Assembly (NCBI GenBank): GCA_018240025.1
Contig: JAFEGM010000031.1
Span: forward strand, 44,656-108,655
From: Verrucomicrobiota bacterium
GTDB taxonomy: Bacteria; Verrucomicrobiota; Verrucomicrobiia; Chthoniobacterales; SZAS-18
Reading direction: 5' to 3'
Length of the DNA: 64,000 nucleotides
In this document: positions 29,195-37,020 of the stretch, piece by piece
Layout of the letters: each line of letters begins with the position of its first letter
Numbering within the stretch: position 1 is the stretch's first letter
Translations under genes and position numbers: made by a program
Notes under the pieces: generated by a model
Seen by the model: the letters and a program-made list of their open reading frames with translations, nothing else
Told to the model about the DNA's origin: nothing
Database searches by the model: none

Positions 29195-29228
29195 AAACAA
29201 AAAGGCCGAAGCTTTCGCCTCGGCCTTC
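29195..29228 (-). terminator. Rho-independent terminator after rpsR
   Basis: On the minus strand AAGGCCGA and TCGGCCTT form a perfect 8-bp stem around GGCGAAAGCT, followed by TTTTTGTTT. It lies 22 bp past the rpsR stop. Confidence 0.85.
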
Positions 29229-29249
29229 GGGAAATCGCAGCGGGTGCGC

Positions 29250-29501
29250 TTACTTCATCAGCAGGGCCGCCCGGGCGCGCTTGATCTGGCGCGTGATCTT
29301 GCGGTGCAGCTTGGCCGAGACGCCGGTGGTGCGGCGCGGGAGGATCTTCCCGCTCTCGGTCACGAACTTGCGGAGCAGGTCGGGGTTCTTGTAGTCGATC
29401 GCTTCCACCGGCAGATCGAGCCGGCGACGCGGCATCGACTTGTTGTGGCGGCGCAGGCGAATGCGGCGCTCGACGGTCTTAGGGGCAGTCGTTCCAGTCA
29501 T
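29250..29501 (-). CDS. rpsR: 30S ribosomal protein S18
   Basis: 83 residues. The S18 core is clear: [31 protein letters not shown] at about residues 34-64, and [16 protein letters not shown] at the end. It binds the platform of the small subunit next to S6. There is no cysteine at all in this copy. It lies 9 bp after rpmG in one operon, and a strong terminator follows. No rpsF or rplI is adjacent, unlike the arrangement in many bacteria. Confidence 0.96.
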   Translation of the reverse strand: MTGTTAPKTVERRIRLRRHNKSMPRRRLDLPVEAIDYKNPDLLRKFVTESGKILPRRTTGVSAKLHRKITRQIKRARAALLMK

Positions 29502-29510
29502 GATCTCAGC

Positions 29511-29684
29511 TTACTTGGTCTCCCGATGCAGCGTGTGCTTCCGCAGGAAGGGGTTGAACTTCTTCTTTTCCAGACGGCCCGGGGTGTTCGGGCTCTTCTT
29601 ATTGCGCGTCGAGACGTAGCGCGACGCGGGAACGCCGGCGGCCTTGGCCTCGGTGCATTCCAGGGTGATGATTTCTCGTGCCAT
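29511..29684 (-). CDS. rpmG: 50S ribosomal protein L33
   Basis: 57 residues starting [17 protein letters not shown] and ending HTLHRETK. The core [28 protein letters not shown] is L33. There is one cysteine and no CxxC pairs, so this is the zinc-free form usual in Gram-negative bacteria. It is followed 9 bp later by rpsR and preceded 59 bp upstream by the DksA-like gene. It is a short gene that is easy to miss. Confidence 0.95.
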   Translation of the reverse strand: MAREIITLECTEAKAAGVPASRYVSTRNKKSPNTPGRLEKKKFNPFLRKHTLHRETK

Positions 29685-29743
29685 GTGATGAAGGGATTGG
29701 GGCGAAAGCGCCGGGAGATCCGGAGACGGAGGAACCTTGCTTG

Positions 29744-30481
29744 CTACTCGCGCTCGCGCGGCTCGGCCGGAGCCGCTTCCTCGTCGTCAGTATCATTACC
29801 TTCCTCCTCGGTCAAACCGAAGAGTGAAGTGACGGTCGGGCGGACCTTGGCGTATTTGCTCTGCTTCTCGATCTGCGCCTGGCACTCGACCGTGTAGCGG
29901 GTGAACGGGATGGCCTCGAGACGGGCCTGCGGGATCAGCTTGCCCGACATCTCGCAGATGCCGTAGTTGCCGCCCTCGATGCGCTTGAGCGCTTCGTCGA
30001 TCTCGTAGAGCGCGTCCTGTTCCTGCGAGAGCATGGAGAGGGCGAAATCGCGATCGTAGGCATCGCTCCCCGCATCGCCCTGGTGCATGCCGAAGGCCGA
30101 CGCGTCCGAGCTGTCGGCGCGGGTGCGCAGATTGTCCTGCGCCATGCCCTGCATGGAATCGAGCAGCGTGTCGCGCAGGGCGAGCAGGCGCTCGCGCTGC
30201 TGGCGGAGGAACGCCTGCGGGTGCTTGCCCACCGGCGCGGCCGGAGCCGGCTCGGGCTTGGTCGGCTTGGCGGGCGGCGGCGTGACCCTGGCCACCGGCT
30301 TGGCGGCCGCAGCGGGCTTGGCCGGGGCCGGAGCAGCCTTGGTTGGCTTGGCAGGGGCAGCCTTCGCCGGAGCCTTGGCCGGGACCTTTGCCTTGGGCGC
30401 GGGTTTCGCCGCCGGCTTGGCCTTGGCGGGGGTCTTCGTCTTGGCGGGCTTGGCCGCGGCTTTGGGCTTGGTCTTGGGCAT
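29744..30481 (-). CDS. DksA/TraR-family protein with Lys/Ala/Pro-rich N-terminus and reduced zinc finger
   Basis: 245 residues from [20 protein letters not shown]. Residues 1 to about 100 are a basic, low-complexity Lys/Ala/Pro tail, perhaps nucleic-acid binding. A DksA-like coiled coil follows (about 105-170: [36 protein letters not shown]). In the zinc-finger block only C176 and C200 remain of the usual four cysteines; S179 and T197 occupy the other two positions. DksA-type proteins bind the RNA polymerase secondary channel with ppGpp. The tail ends in an acidic stretch ([12 protein letters not shown]). It is upstream of rpmG and rpsR on the same strand. Confidence 0.82.
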   Translation of the reverse strand: MPKTKPKAAAKPAKTKTPAKAKPAAKPAPKAKVPAKAPAKAAPAKPTKAAPAPAKPAAAAKPVARVTPPPAKPTKPEPAPAAPVGKHPQAFLRQQRERLLALRDTLLDSMQGMAQDNLRTRADSSDASAFGMHQGDAGSDAYDRDFALSMLSQEQDALYEIDEALKRIEGGNYGICEMSGKLIPQARLEAIPFTRYTVECQAQIEKQSKYAKVRPTVTSLFGLTEEEGNDTDDEEAAPAEPRERE

Positions 30482-30683
30482 GGCTGCTTGGGGAGCGGGG
30501 GCGAAAATGAGGGTCGATGGATAACAAGGGCGATGGGCGGCGCAAGCGGCTTTTGCCCGAATGACGGGCGCGGAGATCGGCTCGCGCCGCTCATTGACCG
30601 GACTCGGCGTCGCAGCTATCGAGCCCGCCAGCCTTTCGCAGCGACCGCCGCCCCCGGCCGTCACGGTGTTCGGCGCCACCCCC

Positions 30684-31319
30684 ATGAGTGAACTCCCACC
30701 GCCGGAAATCGGGGCTCCCGCCCCACGCCGGTCGCTTCAGTTTGTACTAGTCTCCGGGCTGCCCCGCTCGGGGACGTCGCTCATGATGCAAATGCTGGCC
30801 GCCGGCGGCTGGGCGCTGAAGCACGACAGCGACCGCCCGGCCGATGCGGACAACCCCGAGGGTTACTTCGAGTGGGAACAGCTCAAGCAGCTGCGCACCC
30901 GCCCGGACATCCTGCGCGAGGCGGAGGGGCGGGTGGTGAAGGTGATCTCGATGCTGCTGACCCTGTTGCCGGCCAAGCACCGCTACCGGGTCATCTTCAT
31001 GCGTCGGCCGATCGAACAGGTGGCCGAGTCGCAGTTCCGCATGGTCGCGCGTCGGCGCCACCGCGAGGGGATCGACGTCCCGGTGGAGGAACGCTCCGTC
31101 CTGCTGGAGCGCCTGCGCAGCCACCTGGTGTGGATCGAGGAATATCTGCGCACCTCGCCGAATTTCGAAGTGCTGGAGGTCGACTATCCCAGCCTCGTGG
31201 CCGATCCACAGGACTGGGTCGAGCGCATCGCGGAGTTCGCCGGCCGTCCGGAACTCGACCGCGAGGCGCTGGCGCGGATGGCGGCGGTGGTGCGGCCGGC
31301 GCTGCACAGGAGCCGGTAA
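30684..31319 (+). CDS. Sulfotransferase family protein
   Basis: 211 residues from MSELPPPEIGAPAPRR. The PAPS-binding loop SGLPRSGTS lies at residues 24-32, followed by LMMQMLAAGGWAL, typical of bacterial sulfotransferases. The second nucleotide element RVIFMRRPIEQVAESQ matches the 3'-phosphate-binding region. It would transfer sulfate from PAPS to an unknown acceptor. It is divergent from the DksA-like gene. It ends at TAA, and a 53-bp inverted-repeat element starts about 10 bp further. Confidence 0.82.
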   Translation: MSELPPPEIGAPAPRRSLQFVLVSGLPRSGTSLMMQMLAAGGWALKHDSDRPADADNPEGYFEWEQLKQLRTRPDILREAEGRVVKVISMLLTLLPAKHRYRVIFMRRPIEQVAESQFRMVARRRHREGIDVPVEERSVLLERLRSHLVWIEEYLRTSPNFEVLEVDYPSLVADPQDWVERIAEFAGRPELDREALARMAAVVRPALHRSR

Positions 31320-31328
31320 GTAAGGATC

Positions 31329-31510
31329 AAGATTCAAGAATCAAGATTCAAAACGGGATAAGGGGGAAGATCTAAGGATGGTCCTTGCCGGTTTCGTGTC
31401 TTTGTCCGAAGCGGCCAAATCTGCTTGGAAGTGCTAGCGATCAGTTCGGTGTGCTCCCCATCCTTAGAGTTTTCCCCTTATGACGGTTTGATTCCTGACT
31501 CTTGAATCTT
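31329..31510. repeat. 53-bp inverted repeat pair (MITE-like) between sulfotransferase and mazG
   Basis: The left arm 31329-31381 and the right arm 31458-31510 are inverted copies, both 53 bp, alike at roughly four of five positions. They share AAGATTCAAGA at the outside and TCTAAGGATGG at the inside, with ATAAGGGG between. The outer part is made of seven-base units (CAAGATT, CAAGAAT). A 76-bp spacer separates them. The right arm encodes part of the MazG C-terminus. No transposase or clear target-site duplication is seen. Confidence 0.85.
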
Positions 31511-32316
31511 CCCTTCGCCGCTTCCCATTCGGCGTCCCATTCCTCCGCTGTGGCCTTCGCGGGTTCTTTCCCGGCGGCGCGCAAGGCCGTTTCGGCGGCG
31601 CGGAAGCGGCGCATGAACTTCTCGGTCGCGCCGTGCAGGGCGACGGTGGCATCGACCCCGGCGCGGCGGGCGACATTCACGGCGCTGAAGAGCAGATCGC
31701 CGGCCTCCTCCTCGATGTGCCGGGGCTCGCCGGCGGCTACGGCCTGCTCGAGTTCCTGCATCTCTTCGCGCAGCTTGGCCAGCACGGGCGCGAGCTCGGT
31801 CCCGGGCCAGTCGCAGCCGACGCGCGCGGCCTTGGTCTGCGCCTTCTGCGCGCGCAGCAGCTCGGGCAGGGCCTTGGAGACTCCGTCGAGCACGGAGGCC
31901 TGCTCGCCCGTGCCTTTCTCGCGGCGCTTGATCTCCTCCCACTGCGTGAGGACGGCGCCGCTGTCGTTGAGCAGCCCCGCCTTGTCGCCGAAGACGTGGG
32001 GATGCCGCCGGATCATTTTTTCGCAGGACATCTCGGCCACCGCGTCGAGGTCGAAGCCACCCTGCTCGGTCTCGATCTGCGCGTGGAAAATGACGTGCAG
32101 GAGCAGGTCGCCGAGTTCGTCGCGCAGGCTGCGGAGGTCGCCGCTGTCGATCGCCTCGATCACCTCGTGCGCCTCCTCCAGCAGCGCGCCGCGGAGCGAG
32201 GCGTGGGTCTGCTCGCGATCCCACGGGCAGCCGCCGGGTGCGCGCAGGGTGGCGACGATCTCGACCAGGCGTTGCACCTGACTGAGCGAGGAGGCGGGCG
32301 AGGGGACGGCGGACAT
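31441..32316 (-). CDS. mazG: Nucleoside triphosphate pyrophosphohydrolase MazG
   Basis: 291 residues from MSAVPSPASSLSQVQRLVEI. Two MazG-type all-alpha domains are present: CPWDREQTHASLRGALLEEAHEVIEAI with ELGDLLLHVIFHAQIE, and EEEAGDLLFSAVNVARRAGVD near residue 215. The EExxE and ExxD groups bind magnesium. It hydrolyses (d)NTPs to monophosphates and pyrophosphate in the cytoplasm. The last 23 or so residues (from GRFKSQESNRHKGK) are encoded by the right arm of a 53-bp inverted repeat, so the native end has probably been replaced. The HAD gene lies 11 bp upstream. Confidence 0.93.
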   Translation of the reverse strand: MSAVPSPASSLSQVQRLVEIVATLRAPGGCPWDREQTHASLRGALLEEAHEVIEAIDSGDLRSLRDELGDLLLHVIFHAQIETEQGGFDLDAVAEMSCEKMIRRHPHVFGDKAGLLNDSGAVLTQWEEIKRREKGTGEQASVLDGVSKALPELLRAQKAQTKAARVGCDWPGTELAPVLAKLREEMQELEQAVAAGEPRHIEEEAGDLLFSAVNVARRAGVDATVALHGATEKFMRRFRAAETALRAAGKEPAKATAEEWDAEWEAAKGRFKSQESNRHKGKTLRMGSTPN

Positions 32317-32327
32317 GGCGGCAGGAA

Positions 32328-32924
32328 TCAGGCGGGCAGGGCGGCGAAACTGGCTGCGTGCTGGCGCCAGTCGTAGAGCAGGGTTTGGAAGCCGAGTTCG
32401 CGGGCGGAGGCGATGTTCGGCGCGAGGTCGTCGAGATAGAGCGTGCGGGCGGGATCCAGGCCGAAGCGTTCGATGGCCACGCGGAAGATGGCCGGGTCGG
32501 GCTTGAAGAGCTTTTCCTCGTGCGAATAGACCGCGCCGGCGAAGCGCCCGAAGATCGGATACCGCGCGGTGAAGTACTCCACGTGCAGATCGTTCGTGTT
32601 CGAGAGGAGATACATCGGCCGGCCCGCCGCCGCCTGTTCCTCGATGAAAGCGTCCATCGGCGGATTGGGCGTGAAGATGTCGGTCCAGATGGCCGCGAAA
32701 TCGGCCTCCTCGCCGGCGAAGCCGACCGTGTGGCGTACGGCGGCGAGAAAGCCGGCGCGATCCAGCGTGCCCGATTCGTAGCTGATCTTGAGCGCATCGA
32801 ACTTCCGCCAAGCGGCCGGATCGGCGCTGCGGGAGCGGGCGCGCAGGCGCTGCACGGCCGGCCCGAGATCGAAGGGCAGGATGACGTTGCCGATGTCGAA
32901 GAGAAGCGCGGAGTAGGAAGCCAA
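32328..32924 (-). CDS. HAD family phosphatase
   Basis: 198 residues if it starts at the TTG of LASYSALLFDIGNVIL. Another TTG at 32975 would add 17 residues with no family likeness, and no ATG is available. Motif I FDIGNVIL has the nucleophile Asp but Gly at the second Asp position, as in YihX-like members. Motif II is MYLLSNTNDLH, motif III KLFKPDPAIF, and motif IV LYLDDLAPNIASA. It is probably a small-molecule phosphatase. It lies 11 bp ahead of mazG, forming a likely house-cleaning pair for phosphate compounds. Confidence 0.82.
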   Translation of the reverse strand: MASYSALLFDIGNVILPFDLGPAVQRLRARSRSADPAAWRKFDALKISYESGTLDRAGFLAAVRHTVGFAGEEADFAAIWTDIFTPNPPMDAFIEEQAAAGRPMYLLSNTNDLHVEYFTARYPIFGRFAGAVYSHEEKLFKPDPAIFRVAIERFGLDPARTLYLDDLAPNIASARELGFQTLLYDWRQHAASFAALPA

Positions 32925-32987
32925 GGGACCGAGGGTTGCGGGCCGCCAACAAACCCCGGATTCGCCAAAGTCCAAGGCCGGGCCGGG

Positions 32988-34133
32988 TCAGCGCTCCAGC
33001 GTCCGTCCGAGCGCCAGCCAGCGGGCGGCGCGGGCGGCCGCGGCGCGGAGCAGGTCGCCGCCGCGCGCGACCGAATCCTCGAAGCGGATCGGGCCAGGGG
33101 CGATCGGCAGCACGGCATCGAAGACATGGCGCAACTCGGCCTCGACCGAAGGCACGATGCGCCCGCCGAAGGCCGCGCAGCGCCGCCCCAGCCGCCGCGC
33201 GAGCAGGCCGACGCCGGCCGGGCCTTTGCCCTCGAGCGTCTGGCCGTCGAGGCTGCCCTCGCCGGTCAGGACGAGGTCGCATTCGCGAATGGCCGCCTCG
33301 AGATCGATGAGGTCGGCGATCAGCTCGAAGCCCGAGCGCACCTCCGCGCCGCAGAAGGTCAGGAGGCCGAAGCCGAGGCCGCCCGCGGCGCCCGCGCCGG
33401 GGGTGTCGCGCCGCCGTCGGCCGAGATCGCGCTCCACGATGTCGGCGTAGTGCGCCAGCGCGGCCTCGACCGGGGCGCGCTCCTCGGGGCGCAGGCCCTT
33501 TTGCGGGCCGTACACCGCGGTGGCGCCGCGATCGCCGAGCAGCGGATTGGTCACATCGCTGGCGATGAGAATCGGGGGGACGGCGAGATCGGGCGGGCGT
33601 TCGATCCGCGCAAGCGCCGGCAGGTGGCGCGGGGAGGGGGGAATCTCCTCGCCGGCCGCGTCGAGCAGGCGAAACCCGAGCGCCGCAGCCAGTCCGGCGC
33701 CGCCGTCGTTGGTGGCGCTACCGCCGAGGCCGAGAATGATGCGCTGCGCGCCGAGTTCGCGGATGGCGTGCAGGAGCAACTGACCCGTGCCGCGCGTGGT
33801 CGCATCGAGCACCGAGCGCTCTTCGCGCCGCAGCCGCCAGAGGCCCGAGACTTCGCTCATCTCGATGACCGCGGTGCGCACGCCGGCGTCTTCGAAGGAG
33901 GCGTAGCGGGCGCGCACGCGGCGGCCGAGGGGATCTTCCGCGGCCAGTTCGATCCAGGTTCCGCGCCGTGCGTTGCAGACGATCTCCGCGGTGCCTTCGC
34001 CGCCGTCGGCGATCGGCAGCAGGCGGACGGTGTCGCCGGGGAAGACACTGCGCCAGCCGTCGGCCAGGCACTGCGCCGCTTCCAGGCCGGTCAGCGAGGC
34101 CTTGAATTTGTCCGGAGCGGCGAGCACGCGCAT
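32988..34133 (-). CDS. Glycerate 2-kinase (GarK/GlxK type)
   Basis: 381 residues, family-typical. It starts MRVLAAPDKFKASLTGLEAA, the hallmark N-terminus (APDKFKGSL). [32 protein letters not shown] and DLVLTGEGSLDGQTLEGKGPAGV are the family's substrate and nucleotide motifs. It phosphorylates glycerate to 2-phosphoglycerate using ATP, feeding glycolysis from glyoxylate or glucarate routes. It lies 56 bp downstream of the XRE/ScfR-type regulator and 63 bp ahead of the HAD gene on the same strand. Confidence 0.93.
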   Translation of the reverse strand: MRVLAAPDKFKASLTGLEAAQCLADGWRSVFPGDTVRLLPIADGGEGTAEIVCNARRGTWIELAAEDPLGRRVRARYASFEDAGVRTAVIEMSEVSGLWRLRREERSVLDATTRGTGQLLLHAIRELGAQRIILGLGGSATNDGGAGLAAALGFRLLDAAGEEIPPSPRHLPALARIERPPDLAVPPILIASDVTNPLLGDRGATAVYGPQKGLRPEERAPVEAALAHYADIVERDLGRRRRDTPGAGAAGGLGFGLLTFCGAEVRSGFELIADLIDLEAAIRECDLVLTGEGSLDGQTLEGKGPAGVGLLARRLGRRCAAFGGRIVPSVEAELRHVFDAVLPIAPGPIRFEDSVARGGDLLRAAAARAARWLALGRTLER

Positions 34134-34189
34134 CGCCGCAGTCTCAGCCCGCCCACCGCAGTGGCAAGGACTGTCCCGCGGAGGCGCGA

Positions 34190-35761
34190 CTACTGGCGCA
34201 GCCGCTCGACCAGCGTCTGCAGCGCAGCGCTTTGGCGGGCCCGCTGGGCGTCGCGCTGGAGAATGCGCGGTTCGCAAGCGCGTTCGGCGCAGTCGGGGAT
34301 CGGGCAGCGCTCGCAGGTTTCGCCGACCACCCGATCGGGGATCGACGGATCGTTCCAAAACCGGACCTTCTCCTTGAAGGCATCGGTCATGGCGAAGCCG
34401 AGCGTCACGCAGGTGCTCACGCCCTCGCGCAGGTGCGACGGCTGGGCCAGCGAGAGGCTGAAGTAATCGCTCCCGCTCTCCGGGAAATGCGAGCGTTGCG
34501 CGCCGACCAGGACCGTGTGCGGATCGACCGGCTGGGGCAGTGCGGCCACCTCCTTGAGCAGGCGCATCGTGACCCAGCGGCGGCAGTAGTGCTCGTTCAC
34601 GCCGATGCTGTGGGTCGAGTGCATGCGGGTGAAATGCAGCTCCTTCGCGGCGCGATAGCGGTTGGTATCGGCGTAGTGCTCGAAGCGCAGGAAGTACATC
34701 TGGTTCAGCCCGAAAAAATGCGGGAGCAGCTGCGAGAGTCGGTGGAAGAACATCTCCGGCGTGGCCCCGAAGCGTTCGGGCAGTTCGCGCAGCGCCTCGG
34801 GTTCCCATTTCCGCTTCATGAGGAACGGCCCGACCGCCTCGCAGACCGCGGCTTGGTCGAAGAGCAGCGCGCCGGCGAAGTAGGAGGCGCGCTGGTGATT
34901 GAGATGCTGGTCGAAACTGGCCGATTCCTCCGGCGATCCGGTGGCCATGCGCGACTCCATGCCGAGGCAGCGATAGCCGATCTCGCGGGCCAGCACGAAG
35001 GTCCGCTGGACGGGTTCGAGCGCCGGATTGAGCAGCAGCCGCTTGCGCGAGCCGGCGATGAAAACGGCGCGGTGCACGCGCAGATCGGGGTCGGTGCCGA
35101 GCGTCGTCTCGTCGATCTCGTAGTCGTGCTGGCGGATGAGATAATCGCGCATCCGCTGCGCCAGATCGACCCGGTTGACCCCCGCGTGCTTGAGCCACTT
35201 CTCGCTCTTGCGGAACTTCTCGGCCGCCTCCTCGAGGTCCTCGAAGTAGTTGTTGTTCATCTCGAGGTACGAGCGCATGGCGGTGAGCAGCAGGTGCTCC
35301 ACGCGCATGTCGTAGCGGCGGACGATCTTCTGAATGGTGTCGAGCAGCGCGCTGAAGCGGTCGGGCGCTCCCGACATCATCTCCATCAGGCCGGACGAGT
35401 TGACCCCGAAGATCTCGAGCGGGAAGTCCTGCAGCGTGCCGGTCTTCAGCATGCGCTCCAGCGACGACATGTTGGCCCCAAGGTTGAGCGAGACGAGGTC
35501 CTCGTATTTGACCTCCAGGGCCTCGGCGAGGGCGAAGATCTTCTCCGGTTTGGGGTACTTTTTGCCCTTCTCGATTTCGTTGAGGTACGAGATCGACAGC
35601 CCGGACAGCTCGGCCAGGCGCTTGAGGGGAAAGTTCTTTTCGCGGCGGAGCTGGCTCAGTTTGAGGCCCAGAATGAACTTCAGGTTCTGACCTTTGGACG
35701 GGGCGGAGGCCATTCCGGCTCGCGCGGCGACGGCATCGCCGCGGGGCGCTGTTTCAATCAT
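34190..35761 (-). CDS. XRE-family regulator with degenerate IrrE-like and C-terminal cysteine domain (ScfR/PrpR type)
   Basis: 523 residues from MIETAPRGDAVAARAG; MASAPSKGQ at 35713 is an alternative start. An XRE helix-turn-helix spans about 33-87 (LGLKLSQLRREKNFPLKRLAELSGLSISYLNEIEKGKKYP, read in parts). The middle has VLAREIGYRC where an HExxH would stand in ImmA/IrrE proteins; the histidines are lost. The C-terminus has four cysteines, C483, C486, C491 and C496. In mycobacterial PrpR and RamB relatives this domain senses acyl-CoA, and PrpR binds an Fe-S cluster there. It is therefore probably a regulator of short-chain fatty acid or C2/C3 metabolism. It is upstream of glycerate kinase. 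Confidence 0.8.
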   Translation of the reverse strand: MIETAPRGDAVAARAGMASAPSKGQNLKFILGLKLSQLRREKNFPLKRLAELSGLSISYLNEIEKGKKYPKPEKIFALAEALEVKYEDLVSLNLGANMSSLERMLKTGTLQDFPLEIFGVNSSGLMEMMSGAPDRFSALLDTIQKIVRRYDMRVEHLLLTAMRSYLEMNNNYFEDLEEAAEKFRKSEKWLKHAGVNRVDLAQRMRDYLIRQHDYEIDETTLGTDPDLRVHRAVFIAGSRKRLLLNPALEPVQRTFVLAREIGYRCLGMESRMATGSPEESASFDQHLNHQRASYFAGALLFDQAAVCEAVGPFLMKRKWEPEALRELPERFGATPEMFFHRLSQLLPHFFGLNQMYFLRFEHYADTNRYRAAKELHFTRMHSTHSIGVNEHYCRRWVTMRLLKEVAALPQPVDPHTVLVGAQRSHFPESGSDYFSLSLAQPSHLREGVSTCVTLGFAMTDAFKEKVRFWNDPSIPDRVVGETCERCPIPDCAERACEPRILQRDAQRARQSAALQTLVERLRQ

Positions 35762-35878
35762 CGCGCGAGCCTAGAAGCCGCCTTTCGGGGTGGCCAGCGG
35801 ATTTTTCGCTATCTGCGTAATACACGCGACCGGCGAAAAGTGGGGTCTTGGGCCTGGCTCCGCCGATGAAGGGGTTTC

Positions 35879-35975
35879 GGCCTCAAAGAACTCAAAGAAC
35901 GCAAAGAATGGTCTGTGGCTCGGCGGGCCTCCAAGGAAGGCGCGTTTTTTTGTGCTCTTTGAGTTCCTTGAGGCC
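35879..35975. repeat. 22-bp inverted repeat in the 314-bp regulator/prmC spacer
   Basis: GGCCTCAAAGAACTCAAAG at 35879-35900 pairs with CTTTGAGTTCCTTGAGGCC at 35954-35975; 20 of 22 positions match, with a 53-bp loop containing TTTTTTT. The left arm continues as nine-base direct repeats (AACTCAAAG, AACGCAAAG). The rest of 35762-36075 shows no gene. The promoters of the divergent regulator and prmC must lie here. Confidence 0.8.
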
Positions 35976-36075
35976 AGGAACTCAGCTGGGCTCCATCCCT
36001 CGCGCTGCGGCTCGGTCCGGATTCCGCCAGCGCGCCACTTGAAACATCCGTCCAGCGCGGCTCCCTTCGCGGCTC

Positions 36076-36951
36076 ATGTCCGGCCGCGTCCCCGCTCAAT
36101 CGCTCTCCTTGCTCGAGACGATCACGGCCTCGACCGACTTCCTGACGCGCCACGGGGTCGAGTCGGCCCGGCTCAATGCGGAGCATCTGGCGGCGCACGT
36201 ACTTAAGAAGCGGAACCGGATCGATCTGTACTTGGAATTCGACCGTCCGCTCGGCCCGGCCGAACTCGGTCCGCTCCGCCAGCTCGTCCAACAACGGGCC
36301 AAGGGCGAGCCGCTGCAGCATCTGCTCGGCACAACCGAATTCTACGGACGCGAGTTCGCCTGCGACGCCCGGGCGCTCATTCCCCGGCCGGAGACGGAGC
36401 AGCTCGTGGAACTCGCGCTGCGTCGCCTACCGGCCGACGCCCCGTTGCGCGTGGTCGATGTCGGGACGGGCAGCGGGATCATCGCATTGACCCTGGCGGC
36501 GGAGCGTCCGGCGGCGCGGGTCGAGGCGGTCGACGTCTCGCCGGCGGCCCTCGCGCTGGCGCAGGAGAATGCCGCGCGGCTCGGACTGGCAGAGCGGGTG
36601 ACCTTTCGCGCGGGCGATTTGTTGGCCGACGCGGCGCCCGGATCGCTCGACGGTATCGTGGCCAATCTCCCCTACATCCCGAGTGCCGAGATCCCGACGC
36701 TCTCGCGGGAGGTGCAGCACGACCCGCATCTCGCCCTCGACGGCGGCCCCGACGGTCTGCGTCTGGTCGAGCGCCTGCTGGCCCAAGCGACCCGGGCGCT
36801 GGTCCCGGGCGGTTGGATCGGCCTCGAACTGGCGCTCGGCCAGGCGCCGCAGGTCGAAGCCATGTGCCGGGCCGCCGGTCTCGTCGGACCGACGACCTCG
36901 CCCGATCTGGCCGGCATCGAACGATTCGTGTTCGCGGAGCGGGCGCGGTAG
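36076..36951 (+). CDS. prmC: Release factor glutamine methyltransferase PrmC (HemK)
   Basis: 291 residues. It methylates the glutamine of the GGQ motif in class I release factors such as the PrfA encoded at 60381-61454. The N-terminal helical domain binds the release factor (LLGTTEFYGREFACDARALIPRPETE). The SAM-binding core is VVDVGTGSGIIALTLA near residue 126. The catalytic NPPY is NLPY here (residues 197-200), a change at the second position only. It is followed 69 bp later by the first Kelch-like gene and is divergent from the ScfR-type regulator. Confidence 0.93.
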   Translation: MSGRVPAQSLSLLETITASTDFLTRHGVESARLNAEHLAAHVLKKRNRIDLYLEFDRPLGPAELGPLRQLVQQRAKGEPLQHLLGTTEFYGREFACDARALIPRPETEQLVELALRRLPADAPLRVVDVGTGSGIIALTLAAERPAARVEAVDVSPAALALAQENAARLGLAERVTFRAGDLLADAAPGSLDGIVANLPYIPSAEIPTLSREVQHDPHLALDGGPDGLRLVERLLAQATRALVPGGWIGLELALGQAPQVEAMCRAAGLVGPTTSPDLAGIERFVFAERAR

Positions 36952-36996
36952 CGCGCATTTTTCTCGTAAGATCTCCCCTTCGATGGGTGATGGCAC

Positions 36997-37002
36997 GTAG
37001 GC
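36997..37002 (+). promoter_or_regulatory. GTAGGC box 18 nt upstream of the first Kelch-like gene
   Basis: CACGTAGGC is followed by 18 nt and ATG. It fits a looser form (GTANNC) of the GTAWCS box seen at four other genes, at the same distance. It is weaker than the others and could be chance. Confidence 0.25.
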
Positions 37003-37020
37003 TCGTCTCGCCTTCGTCCC

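Noticed and set aside
26429..29284. 951-codon plus-strand frame
   Set aside because: Antisense to the TPR protein and folE2, both well supported.
30482..30683. Zur box ahead of the DksA-like gene
   Set aside because: Only a half site (GTTATCC) is present and no AT-rich palindrome was found.
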